Shown in pieces: positions 46,326 to 57,241 of a stretch of 64,000 nucleotides of DNA. Positions within the stretch are counted from its first letter, which is position 1. The number at the start of each line of letters is the position of its first letter. Under the pieces are notes generated by a model. That model was not told where the DNA came from and did no database searches. It worked only from the letters and a program-made list of their open reading frames with translations. A program made the position numbers and the translations under genes. Origin of the DNA: Gemmobacter nectariphilus (GTDB lineage: Bacteria; Pseudomonadota; Alphaproteobacteria; Rhodobacterales; Rhodobacteraceae); assembly GCA_020721445.1 (NCBI GenBank), contig DYMU01000005.1, positions 109,394-173,393 of the forward strand, written 5' to 3'.

Positions 46326-47536
46326 GCAGTGCCCTTACGGATAGACCCGGCCAGCGGGTATTGCGACAAATGGCGGGCGCGCAGGATCAGCACCCACAGG
46401 AAAATTGCGCCCACCTGATGCGTGATGGCAAGTGACAGATGCGCGGCCGTCAGCACGGTGACAACGCCAAGCCCGACCTGCACCAGCAGCATCGCCATCA
46501 TGGCGTGAAAGGCAAAGCGGGTGTTGCCATGCACCGACCGCAGGCCAAAGGCCCAGACGATCAGGCCAAAGCCGGCCAGCCCATAGCCCGCCATCCGGTG
46601 TATGAACTGCACCAGACCGGGGTTTTCAAAGAACGCGCGCCAGATCGGCAAAGTGCCGCCCTGCCCGTCCGGCACGCGCAGCGCATCCGCCGGGAAAAAT
46701 GGCCCGTTCATGTCGGGCCATGTCGCAAACGCCTGTCCGGCATTCAGACCCGCGACCATTCCCCCCGACACGATCTGCACAAAGGCCACCGCCATCAGCG
46801 CGGTGGACAGGCCAAACAGCCGCGCCTCGCGCGCGCGTCGGGCCTGCAACAGCGCCGAGTCGCTGCGACCCAGCAGAAAGACCGCCCCCGCGACACCGCC
46901 CAAGATGACGAAGGCCAGACCCAGATCCAGCATCAGCGGATACGGGTCCATCAGCAGCCGCCAAGGTGCCACATAAGCCGACATCAGGGCCGATACCTCG
47001 GGTATCGCTGACCAGACGCCGCTTGTGGCGTGCAGGGCCCCCAGCACGGCAAGGCCAAACAGCCGCCCCGTCCAACCCCGGGGGATCTTTCGCAAGGCAA
47101 GAAAGACCAGAAAGCCCAGCAGCCAGACCGCGGCAATCGCCGGGCCCAACAGCCTGAGCCCCCAGTCCCACCAATAGACCTGCTTGAAGGCGGCCATCTC
47201 GACGGTCTTGCCCGCTGCCAGATACTGCGGGCTGGCCTGATAGTCTTGCAACGCGGCCAGCCATTCGCCATCGCTCAGCGGCGGCAGCGACCACAGCGTC
47301 GGCCAGTCCTGGCTGGCCAATGGCAGCGCGAGATCGGCAAGCCGGATCAGCCCGCCCAGCATGACAGATGCCATGACCAGCAGGAACAGCACGATCAGCC
47401 ACCCCCTGACCGGCCCGCGCCAGCCTTGCGAGCGGGCCGCGATCATGCCGCCTTGCGGGGCCACGGGCACGCCTGTTGTGCCGACCTCTTCAAAGATGCT
47501 GCGCTTCTTGGCCGCCAAACTGTTCTTTTTCGCCAT
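46322..47536 (-). CDS. ctaA: Heme A synthase
   Basis: MAKKNSLAAKKRSIFEEVG...; RGWLIVLFLLVMASVMLGGLIRLADLAL; FVQIVSGGMVAGLNAGQAFATWPDMNG. Confidence 0.92.
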   Translation of the reverse strand: MAKKNSLAAKKRSIFEEVGTTGVPVAPQGGMIAARSQGWRGPVRGWLIVLFLLVMASVMLGGLIRLADLALPLASQDWPTLWSLPPLSDGEWLAALQDYQASPQYLAAGKTVEMAAFKQVYWWDWGLRLLGPAIAAVWLLGFLVFLALRKIPRGWTGRLFGLAVLGALHATSGVWSAIPEVSALMSAYVAPWRLLMDPYPLMLDLGLAFVILGGVAGAVFLLGRSDSALLQARRAREARLFGLSTALMAVAFVQIVSGGMVAGLNAGQAFATWPDMNGPFFPADALRVPDGQGGTLPIWRAFFENPGLVQFIHRMAGYGLAGFGLIVWAFGLRSVHGNTRFAFHAMMAMLLVQVGLGVVTVLTAAHLSLAITHQVGAIFLWVLILRARHLSQYPLAGSIRKGTA

Positions 47537-47732
47537 GCCAGCCTCGTGCTCCGCCCGTGCCTTGACATGCCGGACACTATGCCCCTGCCCTGACAGCTTC
47601 AAGGGCCTGCGGCAAAGCGGGCATTCCGGGGTCGGGGTGCTTGCGGTTCCCCCACCCCAGCGCCCGGCGGTTCACCAACAGACAAGCGCGGGCGCTGCCT
47701 TCTGGTGCCACAGGGCGGCCCATCAGCTTTGG

Positions 47733-48194
47733 TCAGCCTTCGCCGCAAAACCCTTTGGGCCCGCGCCGAGTATGGCCGGGGGGCAGCCCCGCGTCGTCCA
47801 GCATGTCGCGCAGCATCGCATCGGCGTTGACCCCGGCCCCCAACAGCGCGGCCCAGATATCGCGCACGGGCGGCATCAGCCTTGGTTCGGTGATGGCGCG
47901 GGCGGTGTGCAGCCAGATGGCAAGGCCATCGCTACTGGCGTAATCGCGGGCCTTGCGCAGCGCCGCGATTCTGGTCTGGGTGTCGCGGACAAAACGCGCC
48001 ACCATTGCGGGCTTCCAATCGACGATGGCCCACAGATCCTGATCGCGGATCAGATGCTCGACGCCCCAGAACTGCGCCGCCGCCGCGTGGGTTTCCACGA
48101 AATGCGGCTTGGCGCTGACCAGTTTGTCGGCCAGATCCTGCGCCGCATCAATCAGCGCGACGGTGGCTTTTTCTGTCTTCCAGTCGTTGAACAT
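47733..48194 (-). CDS. Hypothetical protein
   Basis: MFNDWKTEKATVALIDAAQDLADKLVSAKPHFVETHAAAAQFWGVEHL; looks coding, no family recognised. Confidence 0.6.
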   Translation of the reverse strand: MFNDWKTEKATVALIDAAQDLADKLVSAKPHFVETHAAAAQFWGVEHLIRDQDLWAIVDWKPAMVARFVRDTQTRIAALRKARDYASSDGLAIWLHTARAITEPRLMPPVRDIWAALLGAGVNADAMLRDMLDDAGLPPGHTRRGPKGFCGEG

Positions 48195-48243
48195 GTCACC
48201 CTTTTTTACACAGCGGCCTGCCGCAACCGGCCCGAACTGGCCC

Positions 48244-49593
48244 CTAGCTGCGGCGGATGTCGCCGCCCAGCCCGTTCATCAATGCCTCGAACATCGGAAA
48301 CGAGGTCACGATGGGGGCGGCGTCATCGACCGAAATCGCCGCCTTTGCCGCCATCCCGGCCACCAGAAAGGCCATCGCGATCCGGTGGTCCAGATGGGTG
48401 GCGCAGGTGGCCCAGCCCGGCACCCCGCCCGGGCCCATGCCGTGCACGGTCAGGGTATCGGCGTCCTCTTCCACCGTCACGCCGCAAGCCTCCAGCCCGC
48501 GCGCCATGGCGTCGATCCGGTCGCTTTCCTTGACCCGCAATTCCTTGACCCCGCGCATCACGGTCCGACCGGTGGCAAAGGCCGCAACCACCGCAAGGAT
48601 CGGATATTCGTCGATCATGCTGGGCGCGCGTTCGGGCGGCACCTCGATGCCCTGCATCGCGCCCGAAAACCGCACCCGCAGGTCGGCCACCGACTCGCCG
48701 CCCTCTTCGCGCGGGTTCAGGAACTCGATCTCGGCCCCCATCTCGGCCAGCGTGATATACAACCCGTTGCGCGTCAGGTTCTGGCTGACGCCGGGCACCG
48801 TGATGTCTGACCCTTCGACGATCAGCGCGGCACAGGTCGGAAACGCGGCCGAGGACGGATCGCGCGGCACGGCCACGCTTTGCGGCCGCAATTCGGGGCG
48901 GCCTTGCAGGGTGATGATCTGGCCTTCGTTGCCGTTGCGCTCGACCGAAAGCTGCGCGCCAAAGCCCAGCAGCATCCGTTCGGAATGGTCGCGCGTCGGT
49001 TCACGTTCGATCACCACCGTCTCGCCGGGCGCGTTCAGCCCGGCCAGCAGCACCGCCGATTTCACCTGCGCCGATGCCACCGGCAGCGCATAGCGCACCG
49101 GCACCGGTTTGGCCGCCCCCACCACCGTCATCGGCAACCGCCCGCCGCGGCGACCATAGGCTTGCGCGCCAAACAGCGACAAAGGGTCGGTCACCCGGCC
49201 CATCGGGCGCTTGCGCAAGGACGCATCGCCGGTGAAGGTGGCGGTCATCGCCGTGGTGGCCATGGTGCCCATGATCAGCCGCACCCCGGTGCCGGAATTG
49301 CCGCAGTCGATCACATCCGAGGGTTCCGAAAACCCGCCCACGCCCACACCATGCACCGACCATGCGCCGGGGCCGTGCTGGATGACGGTGGCGCCAAAGG
49401 CCCGCATCGCGCGGGCGGTGTCCAGCACGTCTTGCCCTTCCAGCAGGCCGGTGATCCGGGTTTCCCCCACCGCCATCGCGCCAAAGATCAGCGCGCGGTG
49501 CGAAATCGACTTGTCGCCCGGCACCAGCGCCGTGCCGCGCAAGGCCCCGCATTTGCCAGAGGTCATCGGGTGTGCATCGCCGTGGCCGGACAT
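48244..49593 (-). CDS. aroA: 3-phosphoshikimate 1-carboxyvinyltransferase
   Basis: [55 protein letters not shown]. Confidence 0.96.
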   Translation of the reverse strand: MSGHGDAHPMTSGKCGALRGTALVPGDKSISHRALIFGAMAVGETRITGLLEGQDVLDTARAMRAFGATVIQHGPGAWSVHGVGVGGFSEPSDVIDCGNSGTGVRLIMGTMATTAMTATFTGDASLRKRPMGRVTDPLSLFGAQAYGRRGGRLPMTVVGAAKPVPVRYALPVASAQVKSAVLLAGLNAPGETVVIEREPTRDHSERMLLGFGAQLSVERNGNEGQIITLQGRPELRPQSVAVPRDPSSAAFPTCAALIVEGSDITVPGVSQNLTRNGLYITLAEMGAEIEFLNPREEGGESVADLRVRFSGAMQGIEVPPERAPSMIDEYPILAVVAAFATGRTVMRGVKELRVKESDRIDAMARGLEACGVTVEEDADTLTVHGMGPGGVPGWATCATHLDHRIAMAFLVAGMAAKAAISVDDAAPIVTSFPMFEALMNGLGGDIRRS

Positions 49594-49661
49594 TGTCTTC
49601 TCCGCTGTGTAAACGAACGCCTGATAGCCTATGCCGGTCGGGCGGTCCATGGGGCTGCGGC

Positions 49662-50360
49662 TTAGGCCGCGCGCACAAAGGACAGGTAGTTCGGACTGCG
49701 ACCCTCGCGCAGCGCCTTTTGTTCATAGCGGGTGGACAGCCAATCCGGCCATGCCTCGCCTTGCCCGCCCTGATGCGTCAGCACAAAGCCCGCCTTCGGC
49801 ACCTCTTCCAACGTCTGGCGCACATAATCGGCAATATCGGTGGCGACCCGAAACTCGGCCCCCGGCTTCATCACCCGCGCCAGAAGCGCCAGATAGCCCG
49901 GCGTCACAAAGCGGCGGCGGTGGTGGCGGGCCTTGGGCCAGGGGTCGGGATAGTTCAGGAAAACCTTGTCGACCGAGGCCGCCGGCAGCACGTCAAACAG
50001 ATCGCGTGCGTCACCGGGGTGGATCCACAGGTTGCGCACCCGTGCCTGCCGGATCTTGCCCAACAGCATGGCAACGCCGTTCACGAACGGCTCGCAGCCG
50101 ATGATGCCGACCTCGGGGTAAAGTGCTGCCATGTGGACCAGATGTTCACCGCCACCAAAACCGACCTCGACCCAGATCGGTCGCGGGGTGGCAAACAGCA
50201 TCGCCGGATCAAGCGGAGCGCGGCGCGGGTTTTCCCATGCCACCACACCGCGCAGGCGCAGGCTTTCCAGATCGCGGGCAAGATAATCCTTCTGGCTGGC
50301 GCGCAGGGTCTTGCCATGCACCCGTCCATAGAAATTGCGGCGTTCCGGCGGTTCTGTCAT
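49662..50360 (-). CDS. trmB: tRNA (guanosine(46)-N7)-methyltransferase
   Basis: [35 protein letters not shown]. Confidence 0.94.
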   Translation of the reverse strand: MTEPPERRNFYGRVHGKTLRASQKDYLARDLESLRLRGVVAWENPRRAPLDPAMLFATPRPIWVEVGFGGGEHLVHMAALYPEVGIIGCEPFVNGVAMLLGKIRQARVRNLWIHPGDARDLFDVLPAASVDKVFLNYPDPWPKARHHRRRFVTPGYLALLARVMKPGAEFRVATDIADYVRQTLEEVPKAGFVLTHQGGQGEAWPDWLSTRYEQKALREGRSPNYLSFVRAA

Positions 50361-50459
50361 GGCTGCGGCCCCGTCTTGTCGGTTTCGCGCCTGAGTGTCA
50401 GGCGCGGGCGGCGCGGTCAAGCGCGCGGCAGAGCCTAACCGCGACGGAGCATCGGGACA

Positions 50460-50486
50460 AGACGCCCCCGGAATGCGGGGGCGTCT
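50460..50486 (-). terminator. Terminator hairpin downstream of metK
   Basis: AGACGCCCCCG-GAATG-CGGGGGCGTCT, perfect 11-bp stem about 10 nt after the metK stop. Confidence 0.75.
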
Positions 50487-50495
50487 GGCCTTGGC

Positions 50496-51662
50496 TCAGA
50501 CCGCTGCCTTCAACGCGGCGGTCAGATCGATCTTTTCCCAACTGAAGCCTCCATCGGATTCCGGTTCCCGGCCAAAATGGCCATAAGCACTGGTGCGGGC
50601 ATAGATCGGCCGGTTCAGCCCCAGATGGGTGCGGATGCCGCGCGGCGTCAGGTCCATGCATTCGGCCACGGCGCGTTCAATCTGCGCCGCATCCACCTGC
50701 CCGGTGCCATGGGTATCGACATAGATCGACAACGGCCGTGCCACACCGATGGCATAGGACACCTGCAAGGTGCAGCGGTCGGCCAGACCCGAGGCCACCA
50801 CGTTCTTGGCCAGATAGCGCGCGGCATAGGCGGCCGAGCGGTCAACCTTGGTCGGATCCTTGCCGGAAAACGCGCCGCCGCCATGCGGGGCAGCCCCACC
50901 ATAGGTATCGACAATGATCTTGCGCCCGGTCAGGCCCGCATCCCCGTCAGGCCCGCCGATCACGAAGGTGCCGGTCGGGTTGACCCACCATTCGGTGGCC
51001 TCGGTTATCCAGCCCGAGGGCAGAACCTCGCGGATATAGGGCTCGACAATGGCACGGATATCGTCCGAGCTTTGGCTTTCATACTTGTGCTGCGTTGACA
51101 GCACGATCGAGGTGACCTCGACCGGCTTGCCATCTTCATAGCGCAACGACAGCTGCGATTTGGCGTCCGGCCCCAGGGTCGGCTCGGCCCCCGATTTGCG
51201 CACCTCGGCAAGACGGCGCAGGATCGCGTGGGCATACTGGATCGGGGCCGGCATCAGCTCTGGCGTGTCGCGGCAGGCATAGCCGAACATGATGCCCTGA
51301 TCGCCGGCACCGTCGCGGTCAACCCCTTGGGCAATATGCGCCGACTGTTCGTGCAGGTAATTCTGAACGCTGAGCGTGTTCCAGTGGAACGCATCCTGTT
51401 CATAGCCGATGTCCTTGACGCAGTGACGCACGATGGCGTCCACCCGCTCCAGCATAGCATGGGTCGCGTCCTTGGTCGACAGCCCAACCTCGCCGCCGAC
51501 GACCACGCGGTTTGTGGTGGCAAAGGTCTCGCAGGCGACGCGGGCGTTGGGCTCCTCGGCCAGAAAGGCATCAAGGATCGCATCGGACACACGGTCACAG
51601 ACCTTGTCTGGATGCCCCTCGGACACGGATTCCGAGGTAAAGGTATAATTCTTGCGGGTCAT
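50496..51662 (-). CDS. metK: S-adenosylmethionine synthase
   Basis: [46 protein letters not shown]. Confidence 0.97.
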   Translation of the reverse strand: MTRKNYTFTSESVSEGHPDKVCDRVSDAILDAFLAEEPNARVACETFATTNRVVVGGEVGLSTKDATHAMLERVDAIVRHCVKDIGYEQDAFHWNTLSVQNYLHEQSAHIAQGVDRDGAGDQGIMFGYACRDTPELMPAPIQYAHAILRRLAEVRKSGAEPTLGPDAKSQLSLRYEDGKPVEVTSIVLSTQHKYESQSSDDIRAIVEPYIREVLPSGWITEATEWWVNPTGTFVIGGPDGDAGLTGRKIIVDTYGGAAPHGGGAFSGKDPTKVDRSAAYAARYLAKNVVASGLADRCTLQVSYAIGVARPLSIYVDTHGTGQVDAAQIERAVAECMDLTPRGIRTHLGLNRPIYARTSAYGHFGREPESDGGFSWEKIDLTAALKAAV

Positions 51663-51669
51663 TGGGTAG

Positions 51670-51716
51670 CGCTCCGTTGGGGTTATCCCTGTCACGCCAG
51701 GAAGCCGTTGTGACAG
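51670..51716 (-). ncRNA. SAM/SAH riboswitch
   Basis: Minus strand CTGTCACAACGGCTTCCTGGCGTGACAGGGATAACCCCAACGGAGCG directly before metK; matches the Rhodobacterales SAM/SAH aptamer core GUCACAACGGCUUCCUGGCGUGAC...GGAGC. Confidence 0.92.
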
Positions 51717-51730
51717 TTCGGTATCGGTCG

Positions 51731-53248
51731 CTACTCTTGCGGTGCAGGAACGTCAAGCTGTGGCCGGGCGATGCGACGCCATGACCACAACAGCACGCCA
51801 CCAAGCCACAGCAGCACCGGCAGATCGCCAAGCCGGGCAAAGGGTGTGGCAGGCAAGGCACCGGGCAGCGCCGCGACATCCAGAAAGCCCGCCGTGCCAA
51901 AGCCAAGCCGTTGCAACACCCGCCCGCGGGCGTCGATCACCGCGGTGACACCGGTATTGCCCACCCGCACCAAGGGCAGACCCATCTCGATGGCACGCAG
52001 GCGCGACAGCTCAAAATGCTGGAATGGCCCGGTCAGGGTGCCGAACCAGGCGTCATTGGTGACTTGCAGCATCCAGTCGGACCGGGTTGCCGCCATGCGC
52101 GGGATCTGCGGGAAAACCGCCTCGTAGCAGATCAGCGGCAATGCGCGGCCCAACACCGGCCCAAGGTCAAGCACCACCGGCCCCGGCCCCGCCGAATAGC
52201 CATTGCCCACTTGCGCGGCAAAGGCCCCGATGCCGAACCAGTCCTGCATCAGATCGCCCAGCGGCATGTATTCGCCAAACGGCACCAGATGGAACTTGTC
52301 GTAGGTCGCAGTCACCGCGCCCGCGCCTTCGATCACCCGCAGGCTGTTCCAGCCCCGGTCACCTTCCACCCGCTGGATGCCGACCGCCACCTTGTTGCCA
52401 TCCGCCGCAGCGGCGATGATCGGGGCCACCTCGGGCGCATATTCCAGCAGATAGGGCACTGCGGTTTCGGGCCAGATCGTCAGATCGGCGGGGCTGCCCG
52501 CACGGGTGAAATCCAGTTGGCGCTGAAACAGCACACGCGCCTGATCGGGGTCCCATTTCAGATGCTGCTCGGCATTGGGCTGCACCAGCCGCAACCGCGC
52601 CACCCGGTCCGGCGGGTCGGGCTGCGCCATGCGCTGCCAGCCCCACAGGCTGCCCGCCACCAGCAGCGCAAGCGCCGCCACGCTGCCCCAGCCGCGGCTG
52701 ACCAAAGGCAAGGCTGCCGCAAACAGCGTCAACGCGGTCAAGCCCGTGGCACCAAACAGCGCCACCGTCTGCACCAGCGGCCAGTCGTGCCAGAAATGCC
52801 CGACCATCGCCCAGGGAAAGCCGGTCAGCACCACCCCGCGCGCCAGCTCGGCCAACCCCAGCAGCGCCGCAAGGGCCAGGGCGCGCTGGCCAAACCGTGA
52901 CGCCAGACCTGCGGCAAGCGCCCAGAACAGCCCAAGGCCAAACCCCATCAGCAGCACGGCAAACGGGGCCATCCAGCCATGCCGGACCGGATCGACGAAA
53001 AACGGTGACACGATCCATGTCAGCGAGGCGGCAAAATACCCTGCCCCTACAAACCACCCCGCCCAGGCCGCCCCGCGCATGTCCGCAGGCCGAAGCATGC
53101 GCGACAGCGCCCAGATCAGCGCCGGAAACGCGACATACCACGCCGACAGCGGTGCCTGCCCCAAGGCCACGCAGGCCCCGGCCACGGCATCAAGGCCCGC
53201 CCCGCGCCAACCGGCAAACCCGGACCGCCGCCCGGCACGCGGCGTCAC
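51731..53248 (-). CDS. lnt: Apolipoprotein N-acyltransferase
   Basis: [76 protein letters not shown]. Confidence 0.93.
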   Translation of the reverse strand: MTPRAGRRSGFAGWRGAGLDAVAGACVALGQAPLSAWYVAFPALIWALSRMLRPADMRGAAWAGWFVGAGYFAASLTWIVSPFFVDPVRHGWMAPFAVLLMGFGLGLFWALAAGLASRFGQRALALAALLGLAELARGVVLTGFPWAMVGHFWHDWPLVQTVALFGATGLTALTLFAAALPLVSRGWGSVAALALLVAGSLWGWQRMAQPDPPDRVARLRLVQPNAEQHLKWDPDQARVLFQRQLDFTRAGSPADLTIWPETAVPYLLEYAPEVAPIIAAAADGNKVAVGIQRVEGDRGWNSLRVIEGAGAVTATYDKFHLVPFGEYMPLGDLMQDWFGIGAFAAQVGNGYSAGPGPVVLDLGPVLGRALPLICYEAVFPQIPRMAATRSDWMLQVTNDAWFGTLTGPFQHFELSRLRAIEMGLPLVRVGNTGVTAVIDARGRVLQRLGFGTAGFLDVAALPGALPATPFARLGDLPVLLWLGGVLLWSWRRIARPQLDVPAPQE

Positions 53249-54165
53249 GATGGCTTGCGCTCTGGCTCGGGCAGGCTGACGGCACCCGGCAGGCGGACCC
53301 GCAGCCGCTTGATCCGGCGCGGGTCGGCATCGACAATCTCGAACTCGGCCCCGGTTTCATGCGGCACGATCTCGCCGCGCGCCGGCACCCGGCCAATGCG
53401 CAGGAATACCAGCCCCCCCAGCGTGTCGATTTCCTCATCCTCGTCGCCGCTGTGCAGGCTCAGACCGATCGCGGCCTCAAACTCGTCCAGCGGCGCTGTG
53501 GATTGCGCCAGAAACACGCCGGGCTTTTCTTCCTTCCACAAGGCACCTTCGTCCTCGTCATGCTCATCCTCGATCTCGCCGATCACGGTCTCGATCAGGT
53601 CCTCGATGGTGACAAGGCCATCCACCCCGCCATATTCGTCGATCACCAGCGCCATGTGCACCCGCTCGCGCTGCATCTTTTGCAGCAAGACACCCACCGG
53701 CATCGACGGCGGCGCAAACAGCAAGGGCCGCAGCAGTTTGCGCAAGGAAAACCGCCCCGACGCCCCAAAGCCATGCTGCAACGCCAGATCTTTCAGCAGC
53801 ACCAAGCCCTGCGGATGGTCCAGAGTACCCTTGTAGACCGGCAAACGCGAAAAGCCCTGCTCGCGAAACACCTCAACCAGCTCATCGCGGCCGATATCCA
53901 GCGGCACGGCCGCGATCTCCACCTTGGGAATGGCCACGTCGTCCACCCGCAACCGGCGCAGGTTGCCAAGGCCAGGCACCGACCCGACCCCCGACAAAGG
54001 CGGTGCCGCCGGGGCTGCACCTTGTCCATCCTTGTGATTGGCGGTTCCCGAAACCCTGCCAAACAGCCGTCCGACCAAGTCGCGCAATCCGGGCTGATCG
54101 GGGTCGGTCTGGCTGCCCCCTTGCGCGCCTTGCGCCGCACCAGACCCGTCGTTGCTACTGTCCAT
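53245..54165 (-). CDS. CBS-domain hemolysin/CorC family protein
   Basis: VDDVAIPKVEIAAVPLD...FSRLPVYKGTLDHPQGLVLLKDL; VIDEYGGVDGLVTIEDLIETVIGEIEDEHD. Confidence 0.92.
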   Translation of the reverse strand: MDSSNDGSGAAQGAQGGSQTDPDQPGLRDLVGRLFGRVSGTANHKDGQGAAPAAPPLSGVGSVPGLGNLRRLRVDDVAIPKVEIAAVPLDIGRDELVEVFREQGFSRLPVYKGTLDHPQGLVLLKDLALQHGFGASGRFSLRKLLRPLLFAPPSMPVGVLLQKMQRERVHMALVIDEYGGVDGLVTIEDLIETVIGEIEDEHDEDEGALWKEEKPGVFLAQSTAPLDEFEAAIGLSLHSGDEDEEIDTLGGLVFLRIGRVPARGEIVPHETGAEFEIVDADPRRIKRLRVRLPGAVSLPEPERKPS

Positions 54166-54206
54166 CTGTCCTTTTCCGGCCATGCCCCGGCCACCCGGGA
54201 GCCACG

Positions 54207-54710
54207 TCAATATGGGTCATCCAACCCCAGGGTTACAAGTATCGCCACCTCATGCCGTTCCATCAGGGCGGCATCGGCGTCGTGGATGTGATCATAACCC
54301 AACAAATGCAAAATGCCATGAACCACAAGGTGCGTCACATGATCCGCCAGCGGCTTGCCCGCCTCCTGGGCTTCGCGCGCGCAGGTGTCATAGGCCAAGG
54401 CGATATCCCCCAGCGACCAAGGTTCTTGCGCCGTGCCCGGCAAGGGCGTCGCAGGGGCCAGACCCGGGGTGTCTTCGGCCAGCGTTTCCGACGGCCAACT
54501 CAGCACATTCGTGGGCACCGGCTTGCCGCGAAACTCGGCATTCAACAGCGCAATGCGCGCATCATCGCAGCCCATCACGCAAACGCCAAAGCCCACATCA
54601 GGCAACCCCAGATGCGCCAAGCTTGCCTGAACTGCGCGCGCAGCCAAAGGCTCCAGCCCGAAGGCCTCCCAGCGGGGGTCCTCAATCACACAGTCCACAA
54701 TCGGTTCCAT
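54207..54710 (-). CDS. ybeY: rRNA maturation RNase YbeY
   Basis: NAEFRGKPVPTNVLSWPS; HLVVHGILHLLGYDHIHDADAALME. Confidence 0.94.
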   Translation of the reverse strand: MEPIVDCVIEDPRWEAFGLEPLAARAVQASLAHLGLPDVGFGVCVMGCDDARIALLNAEFRGKPVPTNVLSWPSETLAEDTPGLAPATPLPGTAQEPWSLGDIALAYDTCAREAQEAGKPLADHVTHLVVHGILHLLGYDHIHDADAALMERHEVAILVTLGLDDPY

Positions 54711-54760
54711 GCCCGCGCCCTAGCCGAAATCCGCCCGCCAAACAAGCGCGAACCTCTGGG

Positions 54761-54808
54761 TTTCCTCTTGGCCGAAATACCCTGGGGGTCCGGGGGCAAC
54801 GCCCCCGG
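54761..54808 (+). repeat. Dispersed intergenic element copy
   Basis: TTTCCTCTTGGCCGAAATACCCTGGGGGTCCGGGGGCAACGCCCCCGG. Confidence 0.75.
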
Positions 54809-54843
54809 GTGCCAGCCTCCGCACCAAACCTCGGGCACAGGTC

Positions 54844-55851
54844 TCAGACCTGCGGGGCCTCATCGGACTCGTAGGCTTCGATGATCTTGGCCACCAGCGG
54901 GTGACGCACCACATCCTTGGCGGTGAAGTAATTGAAGCTGACCCCCTTCACGCCCTTCAGGATACGCTCGGCATCCTGCAAGCCTGACGGCACCCCGCGC
55001 GGCAGGTCGATCTGGGTGCGGTCGCCGGTGATCACCATGCGCGAGCCCTGCCCCAGACGGGTCAGGAACATTTTCATCTGCATTGTGGTGGCGTTTTGCG
55101 CCTCGTCCAGCACCACAAAGGCGTTCGACAGCGTGCGCCCGCGCATGAAGGCCAAGGGCGCAATCTCTATCCGCTTGTCCTGCATCAGCTTTTCCAACTG
55201 CTTGGCGGGCAGGAAGTCGTTCAGCGCGTCATACAGCGGCTGCATGTAGGGATCGACTTTTTCCTTCATGTCGCCGGGCAGAAAGCCCAGACGCTCACCG
55301 GCCTCGACCGCCGGGCGAGACAGGATGATCTTTTCGACCGCGCCGGAAATCAGCATGGTGACACCGACCGCCACCGCCAGATAGGTCTTGCCGGTGCCCG
55401 CAGGGCCGATGCCAAAGCCCAGTTCATGCGCGAACAGGTTGGCGACATAGGCCTTTTGCGCCTCGGTCCGCGGCTCGACCGGCTTCTTGCGGGTGCGCAG
55501 TTCCACGCCGGGGTTGAACAGCTCGATCTGCTCGCCCTCGGGGTTGACGCTGCCCATCCTCATCCGCAGCGCGCCGTCAACATCGCCGGCAGCAACCGCA
55601 CGGCCAGACTCAAGCCGGGCATAGAGACTGCGCAGCACTGCTGCCGCCTGCTCTCGCGCCGCCTTGTCCCCGATCACCGCAAGGCGGTTGCCCCGCCGCA
55701 GAACATGCACACCCATCTGATGTTCGATCTGCGCCAGATTGCGGTCAAACTCGCCGCACAGGTCGATCAGCAAACGGTTGTCTGGAAATTCAAGGATGCT
55801 TTCAACAAGATCCTCGGCTTTGGTCGGGGGGGTCAGCGCGCTGATGCCCAA
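54844..55851 (-). CDS. phoH: PhoH family protein (probable TTG start)
   Basis: GFGIGPAGTGKTYLAVAVGV; FVVLDEAQNATTMQMKMFLTRLGQGSRMVITGD; AAAGGAG ribosome-binding site just upstream of TTG 55851. Confidence 0.92.
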   Translation of the reverse strand: MGISALTPPTKAEDLVESILEFPDNRLLIDLCGEFDRNLAQIEHQMGVHVLRRGNRLAVIGDKAAREQAAAVLRSLYARLESGRAVAAGDVDGALRMRMGSVNPEGEQIELFNPGVELRTRKKPVEPRTEAQKAYVANLFAHELGFGIGPAGTGKTYLAVAVGVTMLISGAVEKIILSRPAVEAGERLGFLPGDMKEKVDPYMQPLYDALNDFLPAKQLEKLMQDKRIEIAPLAFMRGRTLSNAFVVLDEAQNATTMQMKMFLTRLGQGSRMVITGDRTQIDLPRGVPSGLQDAERILKGVKGVSFNYFTAKDVVRHPLVAKIIEAYESDEAPQV

Positions 55852-56069
55852 TGAGGTCTCCTTTGATCTAGGGCCTGTAGGTATGGTGCCCGCGGTCACA
55901 TGATCTGGCAAGCACCGATTTCCCATGGGCATAAGATTGCGCCAGCGCTTTCGTCAGAATTATGACATCTGCCCAAATAATCAACCGCGCGCAGACATCA
56001 ACTCGCCGTGCAAAATGCCAAAGGGCCACGGTGTCCCGCGGCCCTTGACGACGTGTGTGCTGTGCCGTC

Positions 56070-56459
56070 TCAGTAGGCCGGGGCCTTGCGCACCACGGTG
56101 CGGATGCCGGGACCGGACACGCGGTCGCCGATGCCTTCGGTGCCGGTCTGATAGTTTTTCAGAACCGTTCCCGGGGGATAGCGGTTGTTGCAGACCGGCA
56201 GGCCGGACACCGGGTCATAGCGCGGCGTGGAATAGCCTTCCAGACCGTCATCCATGATCCAGTTCTGGCAGCCGTCCGGGTCATAGGCGATGGCCGCGTG
56301 GCCATTGCGCAGAACGCCGGGATCGCTGCCCTGATCCTGCCCGGTCGCGATCACCGAGTCGGCACCGCGATAGCGTTCCGTGCCCTCGAAGGTCTCGGTC
56401 ACACAACCGCTCAGCGCCATGGCGGACAAGGCCGCCCCGATTTTGACTATGCTGTTCAT
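56070..56459 (-). CDS. Lipoprotein carrying a DGC-EGY-PVC module
   Basis: MNSIVKIGAALSAMALSGC lipobox; shares a motif block with the adjacent OmpA-family protein. Confidence 0.7.
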   Translation of the reverse strand: MNSIVKIGAALSAMALSGCVTETFEGTERYRGADSVIATGQDQGSDPGVLRNGHAAIAYDPDGCQNWIMDDGLEGYSTPRYDPVSGLPVCNNRYPPGTVLKNYQTGTEGIGDRVSGPGIRTVVRKAPAY

Positions 56460-56464
56460 GTTGC

Positions 56465-57025
56465 TCACCACCGATAGCAGACGACTTCGACCCGACGATT
56501 CTTCTGCATTCCGGCAGCCGAATTGTTCGAGGCGACGGGCTGACGCTCACCATAGCCGATTTCGCGTTCAACATGCGCGCCGACCGAGCGCGCCACATTG
56601 GCCACGGCAGAGGCACGGCGCTTGGACAGACCCATGTTGTATTCATCCGACGCGCGGCTGTCGGTGTGGCCATAGATGGCATAGCCAAAGGCCCCGGCGT
56701 TCTGGAAGAACGATTGCAGCCGCTGGCGCCCGTGCGCGGTCAGACGGGCGCTGTCGGTGGCAAACAACTGATCGGTATTTTCCACCAGACAGGTGTTGCG
56801 CTTCAGGCAGACCGGCTTGCCGGTCTTGGGGTTGCGACGCGGGACCATATAGCCCTCGATCCCGCCATCCGCCCACCAGTGCATGCAACCGTCATCGTCG
56901 ATCCACACACCCCATTCGATCTTGCCGGTGACCTGCGGGGCCTCTTGCGCCATGGCGGTTGTCGCACCCGACACACCGACCGCGAGCGCCGCCCCCCCCA
57001 GGATCATCCGCAATGCCTTGGACAT
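56465..57025 (-). CDS. OmpA-family outer membrane protein
   Basis: Signal peptide; IYGHTDSRASDEYNMGLSKRRASAVANV...GYGERQPVASNNSAAGMQKNRRVEVVCY. Confidence 0.9.
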   Translation of the reverse strand: MSKALRMILGGAALAVGVSGATTAMAQEAPQVTGKIEWGVWIDDDGCMHWWADGGIEGYMVPRRNPKTGKPVCLKRNTCLVENTDQLFATDSARLTAHGRQRLQSFFQNAGAFGYAIYGHTDSRASDEYNMGLSKRRASAVANVARSVGAHVEREIGYGERQPVASNNSAAGMQKNRRVEVVCYRW

Positions 57026-57241
57026 ACGTTCCACAGCAGCAGCCCCCTTTTCTTGACCAATAAACAGCAAACCTATGCCACCAGAGTTGCCGTCGAGAAA
57101 AAGTGAAGTAAAGCGAAATCTGAACAATTCAGGGCGTTTATGTGGTGTTCTCTTGCCTGCAAGGATCAATATGCAGCGTGTCACTTGCAGATCGCGGCCA
57201 TGGCCGACCCCGGTGGCAGCCGGCGGGGCGGCGCATTGAGA

